Positions 8,201 to 16,100 of a stretch of 49,942 nt of DNA are shown one piece after another. A model generated the notes under the pieces. The model saw only the letters and a program-made list of their open reading frames with translations, was not told the origin of the DNA and made no database searches. The stretch lies in assembly GCA_964353355.1 (NCBI GenBank), contig CAYGVT010000100.1:1-49942 (forward strand), written 5' to 3'. The DNA comes from CAYGVT01 sp964353355 (GTDB lineage: Archaea; Thermoplasmatota; DTKX01; GCA-020343715). The position numbers and the translations under genes are program-made. Positions within the stretch are counted from its first letter, which is position 1; every line of letters begins with the position of its first letter.

Positions 8201-9051
8201 AAGCGGCCCGTCCCGTCGTTGCGCCACAGGAAGTTGGGGCGGATGCGGTAGTTGCCGACGTGGATGTCCATGTCCCCGTCCTCGTCGTAGTCGCAGAACC
8301 CTATCGACCGGCCGGGCTCGGTCGCGGCGCGGATGCCGGAGCTCGCCGAGGCGTCCGTGAAGGTGCCGTCGCCATCGTTCACCCAGAGCGTGTCCGGCCA
8401 GTACGCGGTCATCTCGGCGTTCTCGTAGTTCGCCACGTAGAGGTCGAGGTCCCCGTCGCCGTCCACGTCGCCCCACGCGGCCGCGACGGACGGGTAGGCG
8501 TCGACGACCCCCCCCGCGGCCTGGGTCACGTCGGTGAAGTCCCAGTCGGGCGCCCCGTTGTTGCGCATGAGGTAGTCGGTGCGCGTCGGCGTCGAGGTGC
8601 TCCACCCTCCGCCCGCGAGGTAGAGGTCGAGGTCCCCGTCGTTGTCGTAGTCGCCCCAGATGCCGGTGTTGACGCCAGGCAGCGACGCGAGGCCGGCGCG
8701 CGCCGTGACGTCCTCGAACCGCCATTCGGGAGGCCCGAGGTTCTGGTAGAGGCGGCGACCGTCCACGAGCAGGTCCTGGTAGCCGTCGTCGTTGTAGTCG
8801 CCCCAGTCATAGAAGTTGCCGGACGCGCCTGCGAGGCCCGCGTCGTCGGACGCGTCCTCGAAGGTCACGGGCTCGCTGTCGCCCCCGAGGTCCGAGAAGG
8901 GCCGATTGGCGCTCGCGTCGGCGACCGGCACTGCGGCCTCGCTCGCCGGGCCGCGGTCATCGCCCGGGCCCGTCGTCGCCTGTGGGAGGGCTGAGAGGAT
9001 GGTGGGCACGACGAGCACGACGAGGAGAATGGATGCGACTGCCCGCTTCAA
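5248..9051 (-). CDS. Membrane-anchored FG-GAP/UnbV (CRTAC1-like) and PKD-repeat surface protein
   Basis: A 1267-residue secreted protein. Residues 1 to about 25 are a signal sequence. Residues about 55-490 are FG-GAP/VCBS propeller repeats with calcium-loop motifs such as DYNDDGYQD, DVDGDGDLD and DYDEDGDMD. About 484-568 is an ASPIC/UnbV module (WLRLRLEGRGSNRDALGAKV), as in CRTAC1-like proteins. Seven PKD/Ig-like domains follow (about 574-1190), most with a TPSD motif before the W-x-GDG region. A hydrophobic segment (YGIIIIIVVVVVVV, about 1217-1238) and basic residues then leave a short cytoplasmic end. It probably binds carbohydrate or protein at the cell surface; no enzyme site is evident. 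The start is TTG 9051: an in-frame stop lies four codons upstream and no ATG precedes the signal sequence. Confidence 0.88.
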   Translation of the reverse strand: MKRAVASILLVVLVVPTILSALPQATTGPGDDRGPASEAAVPVADASANRPFSDLGGDSEPVTFEDASDDAGLAGASGNFYDWGDYNDDGYQDLLVDGRRLYQNLGPPEWRFEDVTARAGLASLPGVNTGIWGDYDNDGDLDLYLAGGGWSTSTPTRTDYLMRNNGAPDWDFTDVTQAAGGVVDAYPSVAAAWGDVDGDGDLDLYVANYENAEMTAYWPDTLWVNDGDGTFTDASASSGIRAATEPGRSIGFCDYDEDGDMDIHVGNYRIRPNFLWRNDGTGRFTNAAQQAGVTGDANYYQGYGPYYGHTIGAAWADWNNDGLFDLWEANLVHKYVGGGDIRGYICDDSKFYRAKGAPGWDFEDARPSTGIAYKPVGGLGTYIGDELLSGIAWADVDNDGDLDVYMPQVYGDLSYAYSYLYINNGDGTFQDMGDIYGTRVWDTYGSAWADYDEDGDLDLVTGGKTPFGGAYHTHLFRSSGNANAWLRLRLEGRGSNRDALGAKVTAIVGNTTMTRQVEGSTSSHGQMNDLPVEFGLGRAAMVDTLRVRFPSGVEVVLLDVAANQTLAVKEPVQLPVPSIAVTNAAPYEDELVTVSTPGAATAAAAAESSRDMVGYVWDTDGDWVFETRTGPSVLDVSWPTAGQRDVRVGARREYDGLIFYAVSRPVTVMVMNAAPVAEAGPALTIAEDEVGRLDGTRSNDTPSDRARLEYEWSVDGTSMGWGTDPNATVSWPEAGPHVAELRVRDDDGLVGQDAVDITVVNLAPVVHAPADMFAYEDQEVTLRANATDTPSDQAGLSYRFDPGDGRVSGWLGKPEHAHTYRSAGLRHGTVEARDGDGAVGIGAFNVTVVNVHPTATVSVTPRALKEGQAMTVQGSVDDTASDVDGLQWRLDLGDGNLTEWKHRPVQKVTHSYDRAGTYTVTLWAIDDDGDTASSEQQVVVANVVPQVELTSSTVTLREDGAVRLSALATDTDYDLATVTFTWDLGDGAVLGPGDVAEVVHAYPRRGTYQVSVTVRDDDGAEAGATVTVKVENVAPEAAAIAAPGSVLEDATVTLDASGSTDTPSDVANLTYEWDLGGNRRVPGRTVDVTWPDSGRHTVTLLVTDDDGAVSETYVQVEVRNRAPSVLASVDRTEARIGGEFRFTAYGLDDTPSDLRNLSVLWELGDGAILTGTGVVHAYDEAGEYLVKVTVRDDDGVSYEQYVAVRVTEEESMLSSPQVRYGIIIIIVVVVVVVAVLLIRRRGREQPTLEGLLTSQVEATRPGGPPQG

Positions 9052-9104
9052 ACGATATCAACCCCTGGAACGGTCACGGATCGCCAGTTCAAATCGGTGT
9101 GGGC

Positions 9105-9112
9105 GTATAAAA
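9105..9112 (-). promoter_or_regulatory. TATA box of the FG-GAP/PKD surface protein
   Basis: TTTTATAC on the minus strand, about 57 nt upstream of the TTG start at 9051. The leader contains AGGGGTTGAT, a fair match to an archaeal ribosome-binding site. This gives the gene a promoter separate from the one upstream. Confidence 0.6.
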
Positions 9113-9171
9113 CGGCTTCGGCCAGGTGCGCTGACGATGTCGGCCTGGCCCGTTCTAGGGGCGCGGCGCCG

Positions 9172-11586
9172 TCAGCCGCCCTCGCCGCTGCCCTGCGCAG
9201 GCGCGTCGCCGCCATCGGCTGGTTGGGATGGCGGGCCCTGCCCGTACGCATCCTGCCCCGCGCCCTCGGTCCCCTCGGCACCGGCGGGCGCCCCGGTGGA
9301 CCTCCGCTTGCGCCTCGAGAGGAGCATCGCGGCAAGGACGGCCACGACGAGGAAGACGAGCGCGATGATGATGACGTTCGCCGGCAGCCCCTCCTCCTCG
9401 CCCTCGCCCTCTGCGACGTAGATTGCGAAGGACACGCCGTTGTTGGATTCGTCCGCCTCCTCTATGAAGGTGCGTGGGTCGATGGTGATGGTGAACGAGA
9501 AGTTGCCCTCGGTGGCGTTCCAGAAGAAGATGATGGGCTCCTCCCCGCCCGCCGGGACGTTCGGGGACTGGATGTAGGAGAGCGTCTTGGGGCCTATCTT
9601 GAACTCGACGCCGCTCTTGGGCGCCGCGACGGCGCCTTTGTTCTCCACGTAGGCCGTGACCTGTATCTCGTCCCCGGCCTTCGGTCGCGGGGGCACGATT
9701 CCCACCCGCGTCAGGTTGAGCCAGAGGTCAGGCCTGTTCTCGAGCCGGATGTTCGCGGTCCACACCTCGGACCACTTCTCGCCGTCCGTCACGCGGACGC
9801 TCAGGATGTACTGGCCGTTCATGAGCTGCGACAGGTCGAGCGGGCTTTCTATGGTGGCGTTGCGCGGGTCCGGCAGCGCGACCTGGGGGAGGTCCGTCCA
9901 GTTGTCGTCCCCCAGCCTCCACTGCGCCCTCCAGTCCTCGCGGAAGCCCCTGTCGTCGTGCGCGACCCCCTTGAGCCTGACCGTGCCACGGTGGAGGGAC
10001 ATGTCCCCGGGGAGAAGCATGTCCAGCTCGGGCGGGAGGTTGTTGTCGATGTGCAGGGAAATGCCGTCCTCGTCGCCCTTCAAGAACCCGTCGACGGCCC
10101 ATGCGGTGACCTCCACCGGGCCATCCGGAAGGAGCGTCGAGTCGAAGTCGTGCGACCACGCCGTCGTGCCAGGCATCTCGATGGGACCGAGCGCGCCCAT
10201 CTTGACGAACACATGGGCTATGCCCGAGATGCCGCCCGGGTCCGCTGCGCTCCCCTGCACCGTGACCAGGCCCCTGATGTAGGTCCCGTTGCCCGGTACC
10301 TTGATCTCCACCGCCGGTGCGATGTTCGCCCATCTCGAGGCGCGCACTCCGAAGGTGGCGTTGCGCACGGCCGTGTAGACCGCGGCGAGGGTGCCGTCGG
10401 GCAGGGCCGCGATGGCGCCGTTGCCCTCGGCGCCGCGCGCGCCGTCCACCTCCACGTCCCAGTCCGCGCCTACCTCGACCGGGGGCGTGAAGGAGGAGCC
10501 GTCCGCGGTGTAGCTGTGCAGGACCCTCGGGGTCGTGAGCTCGCGGGTGAGGAGGATGTGCGTGTTGCCGAGCGAGTCGAACCACATGGACGGGTCCGCC
10601 TGCGTCGCGCTCTCGGGGTCGATCCAGACCCGCGCGGGCTCCGAGAAGGTCGCGCCCCGGTCCATGGAGCGCATTTGGAGAAGGCCCTCGACGTCGCCCT
10701 TGGAGAACGCGACGGCCAGCACGCCCCGGTCCGAGACGGCGATGCGTGGCACGAGGTCCCGTGGGGAGGCCTCATCGAGCTCGTATATGGCCTGGATGGT
10801 GAAGTCGGTGGCCGCGGGCGCCTTGGTGGCGAGCTTGATGCCCGCGTGCCCAGGGGTCTTGTAGCCCCAGACGACCACGAGCGTGCCGTCGAGCATGGTC
10901 GCGATGTCGCCGCGCCCGTGCTGCTCGGTCGCGGGGGCGTTGGGCTCCAGCTGCCTGGGCTGCGCCGGGTTGAGCCCGTCGGAGGCGGTGGAGACCAGCA
11001 GCCGCGATTCGGTGGGGGTCCGGCGCAGGAAGAGCACGCTCACCGCCCCCTGCGGGGCGCGCGCGAGCGCGGGGTACTCCTGCACCTCCGTGTCGTCGCC
11101 CGACGGGTAGACCTCGGAGGGCGTCCTGAACGACTGTCCCCTGTTGTCGGACCTGGTGAGCTTGACGCGCCATCCCGCGGACACGCGGTCGGTGAAGGTG
11201 GCCCACACGTGGCCATCGGCGTCGGCCTCGACGTCGCATGTGTCGTTCCACGGGCGCGCGGGGTTCGCGATGGGGTTGGCGCGCACGTCGGGCGACCATG
11301 TGACCCCGCCGTCGGGGGAGGCCGCGACGAAGCAGTCCGTGCCACTCTCACGGTCCTCTATCCAGGCGGCGTAGAGCTCGTCGCCAGCGCCCCTGGCGAG
11401 CTCGAGGCCCGTGATGTCGCGCACGGAGGAGGGCCCGTCGTCCACCCTCGCCGAGCCCCTCCAGGGCGTGGAGGGCACGGCGTCCGCGGCATCCGCGACG
11501 GGGGGGAAGGGGACGATGCTCGTTGCGAGCATGAGCAGGACGAGGAGCGCCGCAACCGACATGCCGAGGGGAGTGGCCTTCACCAT
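9172..11586 (-). CDS. Membrane-anchored BNR-propeller / Ig / CARDB surface protein
   Basis: An 804-residue secreted protein starting at ATG 11586 (MVKATPLGMSVAALLVLLML signal sequence). The frame is open upstream to 12264, but that part is arginine-rich and overlaps the neighbouring gene, so it is rejected. Residues about 40-430 form a sialidase-like propeller with Asp-box motifs SPDGGVTW, SDNRGQSF and MDRGATFS; the sialidase catalytic residues are not evident, so binding is likelier than hydrolysis. Ig-like domains follow (VEIKVPGNGTYIRG, PELDMLLPGD), then a CARDB domain (about 616-725, DLWLNLTRVG...EADESNN). The membrane segment VIIIALVFLVVAVLAAMLL (about 735-758) is followed by RRKRR and a Gly/Pro-rich cytoplasmic end. 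It lies 120 nt upstream of the FG-GAP/PKD gene and reads the same way. Confidence 0.87.
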   Translation of the reverse strand: MVKATPLGMSVAALLVLLMLATSIVPFPPVADAADAVPSTPWRGSARVDDGPSSVRDITGLELARGAGDELYAAWIEDRESGTDCFVAASPDGGVTWSPDVRANPIANPARPWNDTCDVEADADGHVWATFTDRVSAGWRVKLTRSDNRGQSFRTPSEVYPSGDDTEVQEYPALARAPQGAVSVLFLRRTPTESRLLVSTASDGLNPAQPRQLEPNAPATEQHGRGDIATMLDGTLVVVWGYKTPGHAGIKLATKAPAATDFTIQAIYELDEASPRDLVPRIAVSDRGVLAVAFSKGDVEGLLQMRSMDRGATFSEPARVWIDPESATQADPSMWFDSLGNTHILLTRELTTPRVLHSYTADGSSFTPPVEVGADWDVEVDGARGAEGNGAIAALPDGTLAAVYTAVRNATFGVRASRWANIAPAVEIKVPGNGTYIRGLVTVQGSAADPGGISGIAHVFVKMGALGPIEMPGTTAWSHDFDSTLLPDGPVEVTAWAVDGFLKGDEDGISLHIDNNLPPELDMLLPGDMSLHRGTVRLKGVAHDDRGFREDWRAQWRLGDDNWTDLPQVALPDPRNATIESPLDLSQLMNGQYILSVRVTDGEKWSEVWTANIRLENRPDLWLNLTRVGIVPPRPKAGDEIQVTAYVENKGAVAAPKSGVEFKIGPKTLSYIQSPNVPAGGEEPIIFFWNATEGNFSFTITIDPRTFIEEADESNNGVSFAIYVAEGEGEEEGLPANVIIIALVFLVVAVLAAMLLSRRKRRSTGAPAGAEGTEGAGQDAYGQGPPSQPADGGDAPAQGSGEGG

Positions 11587-11626
11587 CGATGACCCACCAG
11601 ACCGGGCCCTGGGAGTGGCATCGGTG

Positions 11627-11636
11627 CTCTTAATGC
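11627..11636 (-). promoter_or_regulatory. Possible TATA-like box of the BNR surface protein
   Basis: GCATTAAGAG on the minus strand lies about 45 nt upstream of the ATG at 11586, in an otherwise GC-rich 65-nt gap. It is a weak match to a TATA box, and the gene could equally be read through from the one upstream. Confidence 0.3.
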
Positions 11637-11651
11637 TTGCGAACCGGGGCA

Positions 11652-12494
11652 CTAGGGCCCGCGCCGCGACCTCGCGTAGGCCCCGACAAGGATGGCGGCC
11701 GCGGCGAGCGTGCCGATCGTGAGGAAGAGCCAGGTGGTGGCGCGCGCGAGCGAGCCCTCTTCGAGCTCGAAGACGGCCGATGCGTCGTTGTTGGAGAGGC
11801 TGCGCTCCTCGTTGGAGGCCCCGGCCTCGACGTGCACGGTGATGTTGGAGGTCCCCTCCTGCAGCGTGCACCTCAACCTCGCGGTCGCCTGGCCCCTCGC
11901 CGGCACCACCCCCAGCCGCACGTCCCCCAGGGCGGTGCCCTCCCACGCTGCCCGCACGGTCACATCCGTCGCGTCCTCGCCGCCCTGGTTGCGCACGACC
12001 ACGACGAGCGTGATGCGCTCGCCCCCCCTCGCATCCTCGGGGGAGAGGCGGATGTCGGCCGGGAACACGACGAGGTCCGGTATGTCGCGGAAGCTGACGC
12101 TCACGTTCGCCTCCGCGCTGTAGTCGACGCCGTCGAACGCCCGCGCGAGGAGGTAGTGCGGCCCCGGCAGGAAGGTGGCGAGGCCCACGATCTCGCCGAA
12201 CGAGAGCTGGAAGCCCATGTTGCCAGGGGTCGACGACACCTTGAACCACGCGAACTCGTCCCACCTAATCTCCACGTGGCTCATGTTGTTGAACCCGTCC
12301 ACGTCACGCGCGAGGCCCTTGACCTGGACCTCCGCGCCGAGGGCTGCGCCAGGGCGAGGGTCGGTGATCTCGATGGTGGGCGGGGAGTTGTCCGCGGATG
12401 CGAGCGCGGAGAGGATGGCGAGCGAGGTCAGCAGGAGCAGGGCGAACAAGAGACGACTCGGCACCGGTCCCCGGGCCAGGCATTTCCCGCTCAT
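11652..12494 (-). CDS. Membrane-anchored Ig/CARDB surface protein
   Basis: A 280-residue protein. The start at ATG 12494 (MSGKCLARGPVPSRLLFALL) gives a good signal sequence; the longer open frame back to 12659 has no secretory character and is rejected. An Ig-like domain (PPTIEITDPRPGAALG...VKGLARDVDG) occupies about residues 38-135. A CARDB domain (DLVVFPADIRLSPEDARGGE ... EERSLSNNDAS) occupies about 138-245. A C-terminal membrane helix (WLFLTIGTLAAAAILVGAYA) and RSRRGP follow. It looks like a small adhesion or scaffold subunit with the same domain types as the next gene, 65 nt downstream, so it may be part of the same complex. No enzyme motif is seen. Confidence 0.85.
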   Translation of the reverse strand: MSGKCLARGPVPSRLLFALLLLTSLAILSALASADNSPPTIEITDPRPGAALGAEVQVKGLARDVDGFNNMSHVEIRWDEFAWFKVSSTPGNMGFQLSFGEIVGLATFLPGPHYLLARAFDGVDYSAEANVSVSFRDIPDLVVFPADIRLSPEDARGGERITLVVVVRNQGGEDATDVTVRAAWEGTALGDVRLGVVPARGQATARLRCTLQEGTSNITVHVEAGASNEERSLSNNDASAVFELEEGSLARATTWLFLTIGTLAAAAILVGAYARSRRGP

Positions 12495-12518
12495 CGGACC
12501 CGCATTGGGGTGTGGGTG

Positions 12519-12530
12519 CCATAAGGATAT
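12519..12530 (-). promoter_or_regulatory. Possible promoter of the Ig/CARDB gene
   Basis: ATATCCTTATGG on the minus strand is centred about 30 nt upstream of the ATG at 12494. This would make the transcript nearly leaderless. It is the only A/T-rich stretch in the region and a modest TATA match. Confidence 0.3.
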
Positions 12531-12664
12531 CGATTGTGGGGGGTGGGACTCGCACCCGCGTCCATCGCGATCGCAGAGCCCGTCCGGGGACATGGAGGGC
12601 CTGAGGGACGGTCGAAGATGGGCACGAGGTCGGCCTATCTGCGGGCATCGTAACCGCAACGGCT

Positions 12665-12691
12665 ATGGCCGTGACTCGGCCACACGGCCAT
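12665..12691. repeat. Perfect 9-bp inverted repeat (hairpin)
   Basis: ATGGCCGTG (12665-12673) and CACGGCCAT (12683-12691) are exact reverse complements separated by 9 nt. There is no T-run after it on either strand, so it is not a typical archaeal terminator. Confidence 0.7.
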
Positions 12692-12917
12692 TGTGACCAA
12701 ACGTGCATCTCCTGTCCAATAGTCCATCGCAGGTGCCGTCGCCCACATGGCACGGGCCCTTGGCAACCCGCATTCCGTTCCATCCCCTGCGCAACGGGAG
12801 TGCCGTCGAAGGTGGAAGGCACCCGTCTTCCAACAGGCCGCTACCGACATCGATCGCCAAGCGATGGCCGCGAGGCGCTGGAGGACGTCCTGTTCATGGG
12901 CCGGACCTTCGGGCCAA

Positions 12918-12939
12918 CCCATCTCGACCTCGAGATGGG
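12918..12939. repeat. 10-bp inverted repeat with 2-nt centre
   Basis: CCCATCTCGA (12918-12927) and TCGAGATGGG (12930-12939) are exact reverse complements around CC. The near-palindrome could bind a dimeric protein or form a cruciform; it is outside any gene. Confidence 0.7.
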
Positions 12940-13082
12940 GCAAGGTAGAGGAGATGGCCGGCCTTGTACGGGAACCCCTCGCACAAGGAGGGCCGAGGGC
13001 CGATTCGGCAGCCAGAAATCCCATCCACATGGCATGGCTATCGCCCCGACCCGCTCGCACATGCCTTGGCCAGGGTTTCGAT

Positions 13083-13092
13083 AAGATTATTA
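13083..13092 (+). promoter_or_regulatory. TATA-like box of the SBBP/cadherin-like surface-protein operon
   Basis: AAGATTATTA is centred about 45 nt upstream of the GTG at 13133. It predicts transcription starting near 13113 and a 20-nt leader holding AGAGGCGAT as ribosome-binding site. This supports GTG 13133 over the earlier in-frame TTG at 13100, which would precede the transcript. Confidence 0.55.
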
Positions 13093-13132
13093 GCCAGTAT
13101 TGACTATTGTCGCGCTGACCAGAGGCGATTGT

Positions 13133-16100
13133 GTGCGCTTCACCAAAGTTTCAGGACTAGTGGTCGCACTGATACTGATATCTACCGCCCTGATGAGCAT
13201 CGGATGGGTGGATGCACCAAGGCCGATCGACGCCACCGTCGACTCCTTGGACGATGATGAAATTGATGCAAGCACCTACATCAATGCCATGCCGGGGGCA
13301 CAATTCATCGAGAACCTCGGCCAGGCTAGGGATGACGGCGGTCTCCTGTACCTACAGGGCAGCGGGATGTTCGTCTCGTTCCACGTGGGGCGAGCGCACG
13401 TCGTGCTGACGGTGAACGACGCTCGAGGCGGGTCCACGCTCTGCTTGTACGACGTCTGCTTCGTGGGTGCCAGCCCCGTGGCGCCCGTGGGGGCGGACCC
13501 CTCTGGCACGACGCACAGCTTCTTCCTGGGCAATGACCCGTCGAGGTGGGTGGCTGGGGCCAGGGGCTTCACGGAGGTCCTCTATCAAGGGCTTTGGGAC
13601 GGCATAGACCTCGTCTACCGCCTCGAGGGCGGGAGGCTGAAGTACGACATCATCGTCGCGCCAGGGGGGGACCCTGCCTCCATACGATTCTCCTTCCGCG
13701 GCGCGGAACCGGTCTCAATCGACCCCCGCTCCGGCGACCTCGTCCTCATGACCACGGCCGGGAGCGTCCGCGACGAGCGACCGACATCCTTCCAGGAAAG
13801 CGATGGGGTCCGGACCGAGGTCGACAGCGCGTTCGTCCTGTTGACGGCCGCGACCGTCGGCTTCGACATCGGCTGCTACGACCCGAGCATACCGCTCGTC
13901 ATCGATCCCCGTCTCGTCTTCTCCACGTTCCTGGGGAGCTCCTCGGACGACCGGGTGGAGGCCTGCTTCATCGATGGGGCCGGGAACCTCTTCCTGCTCG
14001 GGACGACGGCCAGCAGCGGCTTCCCGACGACCACCGGAGCTTACGACAACAGCTCCAACGGAGGCTATGATGTCTTCGTGAGCAAGCTGGCTATGAACGG
14101 CTCCAAGCTGCTCTACAGCACCTTCATCGGAGGGAGCGGCAATGACAACTCCCCCTACGGCTCCTCTCCGTACCCGTATGCCGGGTACGGTGGCATCTGG
14201 GTCGATGACAGCGGTGCGGTCTACGTCACGGGGCACACGATGAGCTCGGATTTCCCGACCACGTCTGGCGCATACGACACCTCCTTCTCGAGCGGCTACG
14301 ACGGGTTCGCTCTGAAGCTGTCGACCACAGGGGACTCGCTCGTCTACAGCACATATCTGGGCAGCACGTCGAACGACCACCCCATCGACCTGTGCGTCAA
14401 CTCGGATGGGAACGCAATCGTCTCGGGTTACACGTGGGGGAGTTTCCCGACGACCACCGGGGCCTACGATACCTCGTTCAACGGCGGGTGCGACGCCTTC
14501 GTCACCATGCTGAGCGCTAATGGGTCAGGGCTGGTCTACTCGACGTTTGTGGGCGGGTCTGGCACCGATTGCGGCTACGCTGTGGACGTTGGCCCGGATG
14601 ACCTTGTCTACGTCGCTGGCTATACAGAAGGTAGCGGCTTCCCCACAACCACGGGCGCGTACGACACTTCGTTCAACTCGTACCTAGACATGTATGTGCT
14701 CAAGCTCAATAAGACATGGGCAAGCCTCGTGTACTCGACGTATGTCGGCTCGTCGTCCAACGACTATGCGTTCGACCTCGCCGTCGACGACGATGGGCGG
14801 GCCAACGTTGTGGGGATGACCGAGAGCACGTATTTCCCGATGGTGTCTGGCGCCTACGACTCGTCCCACAACGGCTACTCCGACACCGTGGTGTTCAGGC
14901 TCAACGCGACCGGCGCCTCCCTCGAGTGCTCCACCTTCTTCGGGACGTCCCGCTACGACTACGCCTACGGCTTGGACATCGCCGCGAACGGCGACATCGT
15001 CGTGGCGGGCTTCACCTCGAGGAGCACCCCGACGACGTCGGACGCGTACGATTCCACCAACAACGGCGACTACGACGTGTACGTCGCCAGGTTCAACTCG
15101 ACCCTGGGCTCGCTCAAGTACGGCTCGATGTTCGGCTCGTCCTCCGAGGACAAGGCATGGGACGTCAAGGTCAGTCCGACCAGGAACATCACGTACGTCG
15201 TGGGCCATACCACGTACTCCGATTTCCCAACGACGACAGGGACGTACGACACCTCGTTCAACTCTGGTTCGGCAGACGGGTTCGTGCTGCAGATCGCCGA
15301 CCCCCTCGCGCCCAGGTGGGGGCGCCTGCCGTTGATGATGGCGGTAGAGGACGTGCCGTTCGTCTACAACTTCTCCGCCAACATCACGGAGGGAGACTCT
15401 CCACTGTCGGCCCTGTCTCTGGTGTCCTCCTCGTCCTTCGTCAAGAAGGTCTCGGGGATGGACGTTACGTTCACCTTCCCGAACGGGGTCACGAGCGCCT
15501 CCGTGCGGGTCAACGTCTCGGACCAGTTCAGCTGGTCGTCGGCGGTCGTCAACTTCACCGTGATGCCGGTCAACGACCCACCCTGCTCCAACTCCTCCGT
15601 GGACCTGTTCATGGTCGAGGAGGTGCCCAAGACGTTCGACCTGTCGCCACAGGTTTGGGACGTCGATAATCCGATCGAGGACCTCCGCCTTATACTCGAT
15701 TCGCCGTACCTGACCGCGCACGACCTCGAGATCACGGCGGCGTTCCCCGAGGGTATCACGTCCAACGAGGTCTGGGCGAACGTCACCGACGGGGCGCTGA
15801 GCGCGCCCATCCTCCTCCGGTTCATTATCTACCCCGTAGACGACCCGCCGAGCATCCAGGCCCTGCCGACCTTCAACGCGACCGAGGACGTGCTCTCCGT
15901 CTTCGACCTGACGCCCTACATCAGTGACGTCGACACGCCAGTGTACCAGCTCAGGGTAATCGCGACCGGTGACAACTGCACTGTCGTCGGCCAGCAGCTG
16001 CACTTCATGTTCCCGAGCCCGGTCCCCGACCACTACGTCACGGTCGAGGTGAGCGACATCTGCTCGGCCGTCACTGGTAGGCTCCTCGTGCACGTCGTAC

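Larger units (their letters stand above)
12495..13132. other. Intergenic region between divergent surface-protein operons
   Basis: About 640 bp separate the minus-strand trio from the plus-strand pair. No frame here has convincing protein character. It contains two strong inverted repeats (12665-12691, 12918-12939), a tRNA-T-arm-like segment near 12540-12565 that does not complete a cloverleaf, and promoter-like sites at both ends. No known structured RNA was recognised on either strand. Confidence 0.5.

Noticed and set aside
11587..12264. N-terminal extension of the BNR surface protein
   Set aside because: It overlaps the Ig/CARDB gene in another frame and would bury the signal sequence; ATG 11586 gives a proper secreted start.
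12536..12580. tRNA-like 3' half on the minus strand (GCGGGTGCGAGTCCCACC)
   Set aside because: The T stem has a mismatch, the T loop lacks the second T, and no matching 5' acceptor, D arm or anticodon stem was found upstream, even allowing for an intron. It may be a decayed tRNA end but is not supported.
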